Source: Bacillus sp. ISL-34 (GTDB lineage: Bacteria; Bacillota; Bacilli; Bacillales; DSM-1321). Taken from it: a DNA stretch of 40,383 nucleotides. Shown piece after piece: positions 7,837-16,483 of the stretch. Position numbers and translations under genes: made by a program. The DNA lies in NCBI RefSeq assembly GCF_018613325.1, contig NZ_JAGGQJ010000050.1, forward strand, positions 1 through 40,383, in the 5' to 3' direction. The notes under the pieces are model-generated. The model worked only from the letters and a program-made list of their open reading frames with translations. It was not told the DNA's origin and did not search any database. Each line of letters begins with the position of its first letter. Position 1 is the stretch's first letter.

Positions 7837-9045
7837 TTATTGTATATTAAACAACTTTATTGTTCGTGAAGAAATCATTCCTAAACGAATTGAAATCAAG
7901 AGGGATATTGTAGAAAGAACAGCAATCATGATGACAATGCCAATCCACCCAAAATTACTATAAAATGTACCACTTGCCGTTCCTACAATACTTCCCCCAA
8001 AATAATAGGAAAATAAATATAATGAGGCTGCTTGAGCTTTATTTTGAGCGGCCAATCTGCCAACCCAGCTGCTGGCTATAGAATGGCTGGCGAAAAAACC
8101 GAAAGTAAAGATTGCTATTCCGAACATTTTTATCCATAGATTGAGGTTCAATGTGATGCATACCCCAAATATTAAAATAATGATGGATAACAGTAACATC
8201 CTGATTTTACCATATTGATCTGCAAACATTCCCATCCACGTAGAACTGAATGTACCGACAATATATACGATGAAGATAAATCCGACCAAGGTTTGACTAA
8301 GTGAATAGGGTGGGTTAATGAGCTGAAACCCAATGTAGTTATATAAAGAAACAAAGCCAGCCGACAATAAAAAACCAATCAGAAAAAGATGGATGAGACC
8401 GGGTGTTTTAAAATGGCTAAACAGGCCAATCCCAAATTGTTTTAATTTAAAGGTTTGCACTTTAAAATTGGCTGATTGAGGGAGGAGTGACCAAAAAATA
8501 AAGGTCGCAGCCAAACTAACGATTCCAATCCCGGTTAATGCGGTGCGCCAACCAAAATAATCAGTCAATATCCCACTAATAATCCGCCCTGCCATTCCTC
8601 CAAATGAATTTCCGCTTATATATAAACCGATGGCCATTCCTAAACTTTTAGGGTCGATTTCTTCACCTAAATATGCCATTGCCACCGCTGGAAGCCCTGC
8701 CAACGTTATGCCCAGTAATACTCTGCAAGTAATCAGTAAATCGAGATTCGGCATAAGCCCTGTTAATACGGCAAGCAAGGATGATGCTACCAAAGATATG
8801 GTCATAACTCGCTTCCGCCCATAAATTTCTGATAATGTGCCAGCGATCAATAGGCTAATAGCCAATGCAATCGTTGTGGAGGTTTGACTCAAACTTGAAA
8901 CCGCCGGTGATATTTGAAATTCCTTTGCGATTTCAGGAAGGAGGGGCTGTGTTCCCCAAAGGATGGCAAAGGTACAGAATCCACCTGCAAATAAAGCAAG
9001 GTTTACCTTTTTGAATTCTTTTGTTCCGCGCTTCATGTAAGTCAT
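7837..9045 (-). CDS. MFS transporter (YybF/YnfM-like exporter)
   Basis: The 402-residue protein has 12 predicted membrane segments and the MFS loop motif in the form GTLSEIYGRKRVM between helices 2 and 3. The N-terminus (LFAGGFCTFAILWGTQPLLP) is typical of the drug-proton antiporter subgroup that includes B. subtilis YybF and E. coli YnfM. AAGGGGCAGG upstream of the ATG overlaps the stop region of the LysR gene before it (17-bp gap), suggesting coupled translation. A LysR gene next to an MFS gene matches the yybE-yybF pair as I recall it. The exported compound is unknown. Confidence 0.87.
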   Translation of the reverse strand: MTYMKRGTKEFKKVNLALFAGGFCTFAILWGTQPLLPEIAKEFQISPAVSSLSQTSTTIALAISLLIAGTLSEIYGRKRVMTISLVASSLLAVLTGLMPNLDLLITCRVLLGITLAGLPAVAMAYLGEEIDPKSLGMAIGLYISGNSFGGMAGRIISGILTDYFGWRTALTGIGIVSLAATFIFWSLLPQSANFKVQTFKLKQFGIGLFSHFKTPGLIHLFLIGFLLSAGFVSLYNYIGFQLINPPYSLSQTLVGFIFIVYIVGTFSSTWMGMFADQYGKIRMLLLSIIILIFGVCITLNLNLWIKMFGIAIFTFGFFASHSIASSWVGRLAAQNKAQAASLYLFSYYFGGSIVGTASGTFYSNFGWIGIVIMIAVLSTISLLISIRLGMISSRTIKLFNIQ

Positions 9046-9062
9046 TTTTTAAGCCTGCCCCT

Positions 9063-9944
9063 TTAAGTGTTTTTGAAAAAGCGGTTTATATACTGAATGA
9101 ATCTCTTGGCAACAGGCGACAGGTAGGATTCCTGTAACCAGGCCATTCCGATTTCCCTTTTGCAGACTGGATTATTGACACGTATAAGCTTCACTTTGCT
9201 TCTGTCCAAAACATGTAATTCAGGTATTAAAGAAACGCCTAATTTTGCACCGACTAACCCGGATACCGTCCCAATATCATCGCCTTCAAACACAACATCC
9301 GGCGAAAAGCCGGCTTTTTTGCATAAATCATCAATAATGGTCTGAAGTACATTATCATTTTTAAAAGAGATGAATGGTTCATCTTTAACCATATTTAAGT
9401 CAATAGCATTCCAAGATGCTAAGTGATGATCGAAGGATACTGCCAAAAATAACTCTTCGGTTAAGAGTGCCTGACAGTTCACCTCTTTATCCTCATGTAG
9501 CAGTGAGGTAAGAGCCAGATCGACCTTTCTTGATTTTAATTGCTCTATAATTTGCCGATTCGAGGCTTGAGTTAATTGAAACTTGATATTCGGATGCATT
9601 TTTTGAAATGAACTTATTATGTCAGGAACCACATGTATCCCAAGAGAGGGCAAAAAGGACAAGGAAATCGTGCCATGATCTGGATGGATTTCATCCCATA
9701 TTTCCTGTTTTCCAATTTCAATTTGTTTAATTGATTGCTCCACACGGTTTAAGAACATCTTTCCATATCGATTCAAATATATATTCCTGCCTTTTCTATC
9801 AAAAAGCTGTACACCTAATTCGTCTTCAAGCTTTGAAATGGACCGACTAAGCGCAGGCTGGGAAATGGATAATTGTTCTGCTGCACGAGTAATATGTTGG
9901 ACACTCGCAACCTTTTGAAAATAATTGATTTGATGCCAATCCAT
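9063..9944 (-). CDS. LysR-family regulator (YybE-like)
   Basis: This 293-residue protein has an N-terminal winged HTH (about 1-60; ITRAAEQLSISQPALSRSISKLEDELGVQLFDR) and a C-terminal periplasmic-binding-protein-like effector domain (about 90-290). It is first in a two-gene transcription unit with the MFS exporter 17 bp downstream, which it probably activates on binding an effector. Codon use and organisation look ordinary. Confidence 0.93.
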   Translation of the reverse strand: MDWHQINYFQKVASVQHITRAAEQLSISQPALSRSISKLEDELGVQLFDRKGRNIYLNRYGKMFLNRVEQSIKQIEIGKQEIWDEIHPDHGTISLSFLPSLGIHVVPDIISSFQKMHPNIKFQLTQASNRQIIEQLKSRKVDLALTSLLHEDKEVNCQALLTEELFLAVSFDHHLASWNAIDLNMVKDEPFISFKNDNVLQTIIDDLCKKAGFSPDVVFEGDDIGTVSGLVGAKLGVSLIPELHVLDRSKVKLIRVNNPVCKREIGMAWLQESYLSPVAKRFIQYINRFFKNT

Positions 9945-10094
9945 TAAATTACCTCACTTGTTTTTTTATTTCACTTTAATATTATGCTCATTCACCCATA
10001 ACATCTAATTGTTAATATGCATGAAAACGATACCTAAAAGGTATTAATTTTAATGATTCGAAATATTGAAGAGAAGGTTTGCCTTTTTTTGTCC

Positions 10095-10162
10095 AAAAAA
10101 CCCCCTTCAAATAGACTATCAAGAACATAAAGTTCTCTTTTTTACTGTCTATTTAAAGGGGG
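10095..10162 (-). terminator. long-stem terminator of the second LysR gene
   Basis: CCCCCTTCAAATAGAC (10101-10116) pairs with GTCTATTTAAAGGGGG (10147-10162), 15 of 16 positions, and encloses a second small hairpin (AGAAC/GTTCT at 10122-10136). On the minus strand the outer stem ends in six T residues. It is unusually long for a terminator, but position and T run fit. Confidence 0.75.
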
Positions 10163-10221
10163 AGTGTTTATTCACTTGGATTCCTTAGGCACTTCTCTGA
10201 CTGGCATATATGACCATGATT

Positions 10222-11133
10222 TTATTTAATTGATACACTCATTTTCTCAGTGTTACTAAACGAGTTTAATACAACTTCAACAAAAGCCTCCACGGCTGGA
10301 GACTGCCATTTTTTCTCTTTTATCAGCATATAGGAATAAATGGGATCGAGATTTTCAGAATGACTAAGGATTTTAAGCTTGCCGCTCTCAACTTCTTCCT
10401 TTACTGTAATATAAGGCAAAACAGAAAAACCGAGTCCGCTCATGACAATCTGTTTAATTGCTTCTATACTCCATAACTCCATGGTTTGAAAGTTATCCAT
10501 TTCATGCTTTAGTAGATATCTTTCAAACATGGTCCGATAACTGCAGCCTTCTTCATTTGTGATGAAAAATTGGTTGGTGTTGGTCCCGATATTTTTATAC
10601 TCATCTAAATGATCAGGACCATCAGGACTGCTCACAAGAACGATTCTCTCCTCAATCAATGAATAATGAATGCACTTTTCCGGGTTTATTTCCGGATAGA
10701 CCATTAAAGCGACATCAACCCGCCCACTTATTAAGTCGGTTTGGTTTTGGCCACATGGACCGTTGGTCAATATGATTTTTACATTTGGATATTTCAAGGA
10801 AAAATCCCTTATGATTGGACCCAACCTGGAGATTGTTAAAGACTCTGGTGCAGCCACTTTTAAAACACCTTTAACTTCATTGGTGCAACGCAGGTTCTTG
10901 ATCTGTTCGTGAGTGGAAAGTAAATCTTCCGCTAATGGGATTAAGTCCCTGCCTAGAGTAGTAAGCTGCAAATTTCTATTTGCATAAGTGAAAATTTCCC
11001 CGCCAATCTCATGTTCGAGCGCCTGAATATGTGAAGTAATCGTCGATTGAGTATAACCCAACTTCGAAGCGGCCCTTGTATAACTTCCTATTTCCACGAT
11101 AGTCTGAAACGTTTTAAGGTGTCTAATTTCCAT
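10222..11133 (-). CDS. LysR-family regulator divergent from a LysE-type exporter
   Basis: The 303-residue protein has a typical LysR HTH (TFQTIVEIGSYTRAASKLGY followed by TQSTITSHIQALEHEIGG) and an effector domain. It is transcribed away from the RhtB/LysE exporter at 11265, with a 131-bp shared intergenic region. This is the usual layout for a LysR activator of an exporter, so it probably senses the exported amino acid or a related metabolite. The effector cannot be named from sequence. Confidence 0.92.
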   Translation of the reverse strand: MEIRHLKTFQTIVEIGSYTRAASKLGYTQSTITSHIQALEHEIGGEIFTYANRNLQLTTLGRDLIPLAEDLLSTHEQIKNLRCTNEVKGVLKVAAPESLTISRLGPIIRDFSLKYPNVKIILTNGPCGQNQTDLISGRVDVALMVYPEINPEKCIHYSLIEERIVLVSSPDGPDHLDEYKNIGTNTNQFFITNEEGCSYRTMFERYLLKHEMDNFQTMELWSIEAIKQIVMSGLGFSVLPYITVKEEVESGKLKILSHSENLDPIYSYMLIKEKKWQSPAVEAFVEVVLNSFSNTEKMSVSIK

Positions 11134-11264
11134 ATCGTTCTCCTTAAGTTGGATGATGTATCGAAAAAAATGATAATGAATTTTTGAATTTCAATTTTAT
11201 TTATAGTTATAGTCATCTTACAATAAAGACTGTTCGTTAGGAAATAGTAAATGAAGGTGAGATT

Positions 11265-11843
11265 ATGAGTATAATAGCGTTTCTTTCGTATGTGATGATT
11301 ACATCGATTACGCCTGGTCCAAGTAACATCTTATTGATGAATGAAGCAAGGAGGTTCGGCTTTTTTGGTTCATGGAGGTTCACTAGCGGCATCTTGGCAG
11401 GATTTGCAGTATTAGGGATCATGAGCGGAGTATTTACAACAAGCCTCTACAATTGGATTCCTATCGTAGAGCCATATTTTAAAATAGCCGGTGCCGCATA
11501 TCTTCTTTACTTAGCTTGGCAGATTGGTATGCCCAAAGGTTCAAAAAAGGAATCCAGAGATGTGCAGTCTTCTTTTTTATCAGGTTTCATTCTTCAAATT
11601 ATCAATGTCAAAAGCATTTTGTTCTATCTAACCGTGTTGAGTGCGTTTATTTTACCGTTTAACGAGTCGCTTAAATTTGTAGCCATCTATTTAGCTTTGA
11701 CTATTTTTCTGGGATGGATGGCATTGCTTCTGTGGTCAGGATTCGGCTCGCTGTTCAAAGATTTTTTCGCTAAACATGACAAGTCATTTCGATTAATTAT
11801 GTGTTTGTTATTGATTTACTCTGCCGGTACTATTTTTCTGTGA
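11265..11843 (+). CDS. LysE/RhtB-family amino acid exporter
   Basis: The 192-residue protein has about six hydrophobic segments and the conserved N-terminal TPGPSNILLMNEARRFG motif of LysE/RhtB exporters. Family members export amino acids or homoserine-type compounds. AAGGTGAG lies before the ATG. Divergence from a LysR gene suggests induction by its substrate. Confidence 0.9.
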   Translation: MSIIAFLSYVMITSITPGPSNILLMNEARRFGFFGSWRFTSGILAGFAVLGIMSGVFTTSLYNWIPIVEPYFKIAGAAYLLYLAWQIGMPKGSKKESRDVQSSFLSGFILQIINVKSILFYLTVLSAFILPFNESLKFVAIYLALTIFLGWMALLLWSGFGSLFKDFFAKHDKSFRLIMCLLLIYSAGTIFL

Positions 11844-11974
11844 TTACTAAAAAAGTAGCTGTCTTTAAGTTATCTTACTTAAAAACCGTAAGCTTAAAAA
11901 AATAAGCAATCTTATTTTATGAACAATGACATTAATGCAGGCTTTTTTTCATACGATATTTTTGGGGTGAAAAA

Positions 11975-12415
11975 ATGGCAAGAGTAAGTTACCGGAGCTC
12001 AGACGTCGACTTAATGGCAAGGATGATGAGAGCAGAAGCCGAAGGTGAAGGATTACAAGGAATGCTATACGTTGGGAATGTAATTGTTAATCGTCTTAAA
12101 GCAAATTGTATAGACTTTAAAGATTTAAGAACAATTTCACAAGTCATTTTTCAAGTGCAAGGAGGAAATTATTCTTTTGAAGCTGTTCAAAAAGGTAATG
12201 TATTTTATCAAAGAGCAAGATCTGCTGAAAAAAGATTAGCAAAACAGAATTTGGATTATTGGAGAGAACACCCAGGGAAATATGCTCTTTGGTATTTTAA
12301 TCCATATGCCCCGTGCCCGCCAACATGGTACGATCAACCTTTTGCTGGTCAATATAAAAATCATTGTTATTATGAACCTAAACCAGGAACATGTGAAAGT
12401 GTTTATACCGGTTAG
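11975..12415 (+). CDS. cwlJ: spore cortex-lytic hydrolase CwlJ
   Basis: The 146-residue protein matches the CwlJ/SleB catalytic domain: DVDLMARMMRAEAEGEG at the start with the catalytic Glu, then GMLYVGNVIVNRLKANC, YQRARSAEKRLA, and a C-terminal LWYFNPYAPCPPTWYDQPFA. There is no signal peptide or binding domain, as expected for CwlJ, which acts in the spore coat/cortex region during germination. TTGGGGTG precedes the ATG. The usual partner gerQ is not next to it; a small membrane protein gene follows instead. A sigma-E-like -10 (CATACGAT, 11950-11957) lies very close upstream, but its start would leave almost no leader. Confidence 0.93.
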   Translation: MARVSYRSSDVDLMARMMRAEAEGEGLQGMLYVGNVIVNRLKANCIDFKDLRTISQVIFQVQGGNYSFEAVQKGNVFYQRARSAEKRLAKQNLDYWREHPGKYALWYFNPYAPCPPTWYDQPFAGQYKNHCYYEPKPGTCESVYTG

Positions 12416-12431
12416 GCTGTCTATACTTTTC

Positions 12432-12460
12432 AAGGAGCTGGTCAGCAGCTCCTTTTTTTA
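12432..12460 (+). terminator. terminator after cwlJ
   Basis: AAGGAGCTG (12432-12440) and CAGCTCCTT (12446-12454) form a 9-bp stem with a 5-nt loop and a T tract. The following bases (catcaaacgagcacttcaac) loosely recall the left box of the dispersed repeat, so this may be a decayed copy of it. Confidence 0.75.
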
Positions 12461-12509
12461 TGCATCAAACGAGCACTTCAACAAGGAATAGTGGAATTTA
12501 TGGTGTGAA

Positions 12510-12704
12510 TTGGTGTTTGGGGGATTTTTAGTAATCTTTTTTGTTTATTTAATTATTGGGTTATTCATTCTTTATATAGTTATTGAAACAGCAGTAAGAA
12601 AAGGAATTAACAGTTCTATTATTGGTCAATTTCTTGAAAATGAGTATGGAGTTAAAGAAGATAAAAAGCCTTATCTTGATTATGATTTAGATAATGATAA
12701 ATAA
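12510..12704 (+). CDS. small single-pass membrane protein, unknown function
   Basis: A 64-residue product has one long hydrophobic helix (about residues 3-28) and a charged C-terminal tail ending in acidic residues (YLDYDLDNDK). The start is a TTG at 12510 or, with better spacing to GGTG, the GTG at 12513. It is followed by a terminator hairpin. I do not recognise the family. Confidence 0.55.
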   Translation: MVFGGFLVIFFVYLIIGLFILYIVIETAVRKGINSSIIGQFLENEYGVKEDKKPYLDYDLDNDK

Positions 12705-12721
12705 AGCGATTATTAAAATAA

Positions 12722-12747
12722 GGGAGGTTGCTGCGGCAACCTTTTTT
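12722..12747 (+). terminator. terminator, also the core of a dispersed-repeat relic
   Basis: AGGTTGC and GCAACCT pair around a 4-nt loop, followed by six T. The string aagggaggttgctg is also found in the repeat copy at 19910, so this is probably a trimmed member of that family serving as a terminator. Confidence 0.7.
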
Positions 12748-12847
12748 AGTGGAAATGGAAAATTCACTATGAACTTTTTTTAAAAACAAATTCAACAAGA
12801 CAACAATGCTCTTCCTCTATCAGGCGCCAGTTTGTGGAACAGCACAC

Positions 12848-13210
12848 CTATTCAGCGTCTTTCCGAGGTCGACGAAATTCTCCGTAGTAGACCTTCCGCT
12901 TTTCTGGTTCTGATTCAATATTTTCGATGAAAGCCGTTTTGGCTTCCTCCAGTAACATGCCCTTTAAATTCCGAAGCTTTATTGGTCCCACTCCTGGCAA
13001 TTTATCAGATATATGCACTTCGAAATCCCTCTGCCGTTTATAAAAGCGAATGCTGCCAAGCCCCATTCTTTCGACTTCCCCCAAGGTATATACGAATTCA
13101 AATCGTTGCTGAATGAATGCAGATAACTCAGGCAGCCCTAAACCTTCATAGAGGGGAGGGAATTCATGATGAACTGGAGGTTCTTTGAATGATATTGAAG
13201 TAATCTTCAA
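12848..13210 (-). CDS. conserved Bacillus hypothetical protein
   Basis: The product is 120 residues from the TTG at 13210. AAAGGAGGAG lies seven bases upstream of that TTG and makes it a better start than the ATG at 13246. The protein is polar and charged with no membrane helix or signal peptide (PPVHHEFPPLYEGLGLPEL near the start, RKVYYGEFRRPRKDAE at the end). I recognise the sequence style as a conserved Bacillus hypothetical but cannot assign a function. Confidence 0.7.
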   Translation of the reverse strand: MKITSISFKEPPVHHEFPPLYEGLGLPELSAFIQQRFEFVYTLGEVERMGLGSIRFYKRQRDFEVHISDKLPGVGPIKLRNLKGMLLEEAKTAFIENIESEPEKRKVYYGEFRRPRKDAE

Positions 13211-13264
13211 ATGGATACTCCTCCTTTGGTAAAGACAGACATACATTGCCTATATTATTGTGCT

Positions 13265-13375
13265 ATGGGCCAGTTTTTTAATCAACCTTATGGTGAGCGT
13301 GCTTTCCGTAACCATGAACAGTGCAGATTTTTATTAGGTAAGCATCAACACTGCAGGGCATTGTACTTAAATTGA
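13265..13375 (+). other. possible 36-codon reading frame
   Basis: An ATG-started frame encodes MGQFFNQPYGERAFRNHEQC plus 16 residues and has a protein-like composition, but no ribosome binding site is visible and it lies in the upstream region of the divergent gene at 12848-13210. It may be a fragment of a small spore or coat-type protein. Nothing else is seen from 13376 to 13661. Confidence 0.25.
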
Positions 13376-13661
13376 CGGTACTTCGGATAGTAAAGAGTTG
13401 TGCTGTATAACCTTTGTACAACAATAGGGGAGATTCTGCCTTTTAAAGAGAGATATTGAATCCTTCAAAATGAGGAAGCATACCTAAGTTTTTTAGATTT
13501 TAGAAGAGAAGGTAGAATTCAGGGCAGTCGTGAGATTGTGATTAGTTTATTGAGGGAGGTTTGAACTGTACTTAACGTTTGTATCCTTTTTGAATAAATT
13601 ACTCCTGTAAAAGCCAGATTATTAACATAGGGAATATGAGTGATAAAAATGAGGGTCCTGT

Positions 13662-14753
13662 ATGAACCAAGCTGGTGTTAATGAAAAGTATAAGGTATCG
13701 CCATTTTATGTGTTTTTTTTATTGCATGCCATGCAAACAGGATTAGGCGTGTTGAACTTTCAAAGAGATTTAGCTAAGGCTACGGGAACGGATGGCTGGA
13801 TATCCATACTCCTAGCCGGAATGATCGTTCATATATTAATTTGGGTCATATATAAGATTTTTAGCATTGTTCCCGGTGATATCATTTCTGCTAATAATCA
13901 TGCATTGGGTAAATGGATAGGGAATTTCTTCAGTCTCTTATTCATTATTTATTTTTTTGTCCTTGGAATGACGATCATTATCGGCTATATAAATGTCATT
14001 CATGTTTGGATGTTTGAAGAGATACCTTCTTGGGCATTTGCTTTGGTTTTCCTGATCCTGATTTATTATATATGTACGGGAGGTTTCCGAACCATTACGG
14101 GTATCGCCTTTTTAACCGTAATCGTTTCATACTGGCTTTTAATTGTACCTTTATATGGCTTTAAATACGCTGATTTCACCAGTTTTCTTCCTATTTTCGA
14201 TCATACTTTAAGCGAAATAATGAAAGGTACCAGAAGTACTTCATTATCAATGCTTGGTTTTGAAATGATCCTGATGTTTTATCCGTTCATCAAAAATCCT
14301 GAAACATCAAAAAAGTATGCTCATGGAGGAGCCTTGGCCACTACGTTATTGATGATATTACTTTATTTTGTTTCGACAGTCTTTTATTCACAGAAACAGT
14401 TGGTCCTTACCCTATGGCCAACACTCTCATTGACCAGTGTCATTGAATTCCCCTTTATTCAACGTTTCGAATACATAACTGTCTCTTGGTGGGCCATCGT
14501 CATCATTCCCAACATGGTTATTCCTTTGTGGGCTGCCAGCAGGGGTGTCAATCGCTTATTCAACGTCCAGCAAAAGTATCCCTTATGGGTAATGTCAATA
14601 ATCATACTAATCGTCAATATATTCTTTTTCGATGTCGATTCCTTATTTGTATTAAATAAAATAATCAATCCATACAGCGTGGGCTTCATTGTTTTATACT
14701 TGCCTCTTCTTTTGGCTTTAATAAGCATAAAAAACGGGAGGAAACGTTTATGA
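13662..14753 (+). CDS. GerAB-type spore germination membrane protein
   Basis: This 363-residue protein has about ten hydrophobic segments and belongs to the GerAB/spore germination branch of the APC superfamily. Hallmarks are the N-terminal VSPFYVFFLLHAMQTGLGVL, GGFRTITGIA mid-protein and LGFEMILMFYPFIKNPE. GerAB is the inner-membrane germinant-binding subunit and normally works with GerAA and GerAC. Neither partner is intact here. The stop overlaps an ATG at 14750 (ATGA) that has an ideal ribosome binding site, as at a GerB-GerC junction, but that frame stops after 29 codons. It may work with receptor subunits encoded elsewhere or be an orphan. Confidence 0.87.
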   Translation: MNQAGVNEKYKVSPFYVFFLLHAMQTGLGVLNFQRDLAKATGTDGWISILLAGMIVHILIWVIYKIFSIVPGDIISANNHALGKWIGNFFSLLFIIYFFVLGMTIIIGYINVIHVWMFEEIPSWAFALVFLILIYYICTGGFRTITGIAFLTVIVSYWLLIVPLYGFKYADFTSFLPIFDHTLSEIMKGTRSTSLSMLGFEMILMFYPFIKNPETSKKYAHGGALATTLLMILLYFVSTVFYSQKQLVLTLWPTLSLTSVIEFPFIQRFEYITVSWWAIVIIPNMVIPLWAASRGVNRLFNVQQKYPLWVMSIIILIVNIFFFDVDSLFVLNKIINPYSVGFIVLYLPLLLALISIKNGRKRL

Positions 14754-14839
14754 CAAATTATCATTTATATAAATATATTAATCAGACTGCAGACAAACTC
14801 GAAGAAAAGAGAGTTTGCCTGCAGTCTTTACAATTCTAG
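14750..14839 (+). pseudogene. vestigial start of a gene after gerAB
   Basis: The ATG overlaps the gerAB stop and follows CGGGAGG at good spacing, but the frame (MTNYHLYKYINQ...) ends after 29 codons inside a strong terminator hairpin. It may be what is left of a gerAC-like gene, or a chance frame. Confidence 0.35.
14784..14829 (+). terminator. terminator after gerAB
   Basis: A 17-bp stem with one mismatch: AGACTGCAGACAAACTC (14784-14800) against GAGTTTGCCTGCAGTCT (14811-14827), 10-nt loop. The T tract is short (TTTA). The remaining sequence up to 15021 shows no gene. Confidence 0.7.
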
Positions 14840-15021
14840 TCTGTGACTCGCATAAATTAAGAAATAGCGGTAACTCTTTTTTAAGCAGGATTGTTGAGAA
14901 TTGTCCTTAACAAAACGAATTGCTTGGTGTTGAATAAAATACCTAACTATATTTTATATACCAAGATGTAATTGTTGGGCAGAAAACAAGTATTTAGACA
15001 GTTGGTCAGAAATTGAATAAG

Positions 15022-15047
15022 AAAAAAGAGTCCGCAAAGCGACACTC
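15022..15047 (-). terminator. terminator of the rsbR-like gene
   Basis: On the minus strand GAGTGTCGC (15047-15039) and GCGGACTC (15035-15028) form a stem with a small bulge and a 3-nt loop, followed by TTTTTTC. It lies just downstream of the stop of the stressosome gene. Confidence 0.7.
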
Positions 15048-15065
15048 CTCTAAGATTCTCCGTGT

Positions 15066-15887
15066 TTAACTTATTAAGTATTTATTCAACGCTTGTTGTA
15101 AAGTTCCTAATGTTTGTGCTTTTTCATTTAATCTCATTCCTAAGCGTATCATATTTCTAACCACTTCAGATCTTAACCCTGTAATCACAGTGGTACATCC
15201 CATTAATGAAGTGCCGTCTATTATCTTCATTAAATGATCAATTACTTCAGTCTCCATTTCCATAATTCCAGATAAATCCATAATCAATGTTTGAATACGT
15301 AATTTTCCAATCTCCATTAAAACTTTTTCCTCGATAATATTCGTTCGGTAAATATCAACCGCACCAATTAAAGGCAAAATACATATAGTAGGTGTTATTG
15401 GTATTATAGGCACCGAAAGATTTTCAACCAATTCTCTTTGAGCCAATATCAATGAATCTTTGTATTGAGAATATATGATAAAAAAAGTATTCAAAAACTT
15501 GTCTACTTGATTATTTATTTGTTTTTCTACCGAAAAAAATTCTTCAGTTATAACCTTATTCATTACTTCGTTATATTCTTGCAGGAACATCCACAAGGTT
15601 CTTCGAATGGCTTGCACCCACTCTAATTTAAAAGATAATGGTATTTCGTGTGTCGCCCAAGCTATACCTTCTTGTTTAGCAAATGATAGAAGTTCTTGTT
15701 CTTTACCCTCAATAATGTATTGAACCAGCTGATGGGCATTATTTATCAGGTCAATATTACCGACCGTTAAAATTTCTTCAATTTTATCTTTCACATTATA
15801 TGCTTCGTTTAATAATGAACCTTCAAAATGCTCATTATTTTCTATGATGAATTCCAATAATTTATATGTATCTAGTGACCCCTTCAT
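15066..15887 (-). CDS. RsbR-like stressosome protein
   Basis: The 273-residue protein has a helical N-terminal sensor region (about 1-150, non-haem globin-like in RsbR relatives) and a C-terminal STAS domain (about 160-270). RsbR paralogues build the stressosome with RsbS and control sigma-B through RsbT. DLSGIMEMETEV aligns with the RsbRA segment that carries the second RsbT phosphorylation threonine (T205), and a Thr is present. At the place of the first site (T171, DTARAK in RsbRA as I recall it) this protein reads DIYRTN, so the Thr appears to be missing. GGGGG precedes the ATG and a sigma-B-type promoter lies upstream. Which RsbR paralogue it is cannot be settled here. Confidence 0.85.
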   Translation of the reverse strand: MKGSLDTYKLLEFIIENNEHFEGSLLNEAYNVKDKIEEILTVGNIDLINNAHQLVQYIIEGKEQELLSFAKQEGIAWATHEIPLSFKLEWVQAIRRTLWMFLQEYNEVMNKVITEEFFSVEKQINNQVDKFLNTFFIIYSQYKDSLILAQRELVENLSVPIIPITPTICILPLIGAVDIYRTNIIEEKVLMEIGKLRIQTLIMDLSGIMEMETEVIDHLMKIIDGTSLMGCTTVITGLRSEVVRNMIRLGMRLNEKAQTLGTLQQALNKYLIS

Positions 15888-15923
15888 AATTTAATCCCCC
15901 TTTTTTATATACCAAAAACACAA

Positions 15924-15949
15924 TTACCCTGTTATTTTAATTACTAAAC
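15924..15949 (-). promoter_or_regulatory. sigma-B-type promoter of the rsbR-like gene
   Basis: On the minus strand GTTTAG (15949-15944), a 14-bp spacer and GGGTAA (15929-15924) differ by one base in each box from the sigma-B consensus GTTTAA-N(12-14)-GGGTAT. The predicted leader is about 30 nt. Feedback of sigma-B on a stressosome gene makes sense. Confidence 0.65.
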
Positions 15950-16029
15950 CCGTTTACACTATAAACTTCTAATTTAAAGGGAAAATGGATGATATTTATG
16001 TTAATTAATCTTGTTAAGATTTCTACTTA

Positions 16030-16102
16030 AACTAATGGGTGCGTTAGTTGAGATCAGGGGCTGCCATTTGGTGGCCTTTTTCTTAGGGGCAGGTTTGTTG
16101 AA
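16030..16102 (+). repeat. dispersed hairpin repeat
   Basis: The left box aactaatgggtgcgttagtt is followed by a central stem of different sequence (GGGGCTGCC/GGTGGCC), a T tract and a shortened right box (ggggcaggtttgttgaa). Part of the right box (gaactaac) is missing. It lies in the 300-bp interval after the rsbR-like promoter, which holds nothing else. Confidence 0.75.
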
Positions 16103-16188
16103 GGAGGATTGAAACTTTAATAATTTAGGAATCGTATAAAAGAGAGTAATACGGGTAGGATACGATAACTTATAAGGGATGATAAATA

Positions 16189-16383
16189 ATGGAAACTTGT
16201 AGCAAATGCGGCAACGAACTTACGAAAGCCTATATTTCTGGAATTCAAGGAGAATTTCAGATAAATAAAAAACCAAGAGGTTTCTTCACGGATAGTCCGA
16301 TTTACAGCAAAGTATCTCCTTATGTTTGTTCTAAATGTGGGTATTTAGAGTTCTATGTAGAACAACCTGACAAATTCAAATAA
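16189..16383 (+). CDS. small zinc-ribbon protein
   Basis: The 64-residue product has two CxxC knuckles, CSKCG at residues 4-8 and CSKCGY near 47-52, which together would bind one zinc ion. Such two-knuckle ribbons are usually nucleic-acid or protein interaction modules; no specific role is clear. AAGGGATG precedes the ATG. A frameshifted gene of similar design lies at 21026-21222. It is flanked on both sides by dispersed repeats (16030 and 16416). Confidence 0.7.
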   Translation: METCSKCGNELTKAYISGIQGEFQINKKPRGFFTDSPIYSKVSPYVCSKCGYLEFYVEQPDKFK

Positions 16384-16415
16384 TGAAAGGGATTTCTACT
16401 TCTTGTAAAAGACTC

Positions 16416-16468
16416 AAGGTTGCTGCGGCAACCTTTTTATATGGCTCTAACGGGGCAGGTAGAATTAG
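16416..16468 (+). repeat. dispersed hairpin repeat, left box missing
   Basis: The stem AAGGTTGC/GCAACCTT with a T run, atggctctaacggggcagg and a decayed right arm. It starts 30 bp after the zinc-ribbon stop and probably terminates that gene. Confidence 0.7.
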
Positions 16469-16483
16469 TATGCCAAATAGAAG

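Noticed and set aside
11928..11960. Sigma-E promoter for cwlJ (ACATTAA, 14 bp, CATACGAT)
   Set aside because: The boxes fit loosely, but the start would be about 11 nt before the ATG, on top of the ribosome binding site. Not strong enough to list as a promoter.
13560..13662. Sigma-G promoter for the gerAB gene
   Set aside because: A TGAATA is present, but no CATACTA-like -10 stands at 17-18 bp distance.
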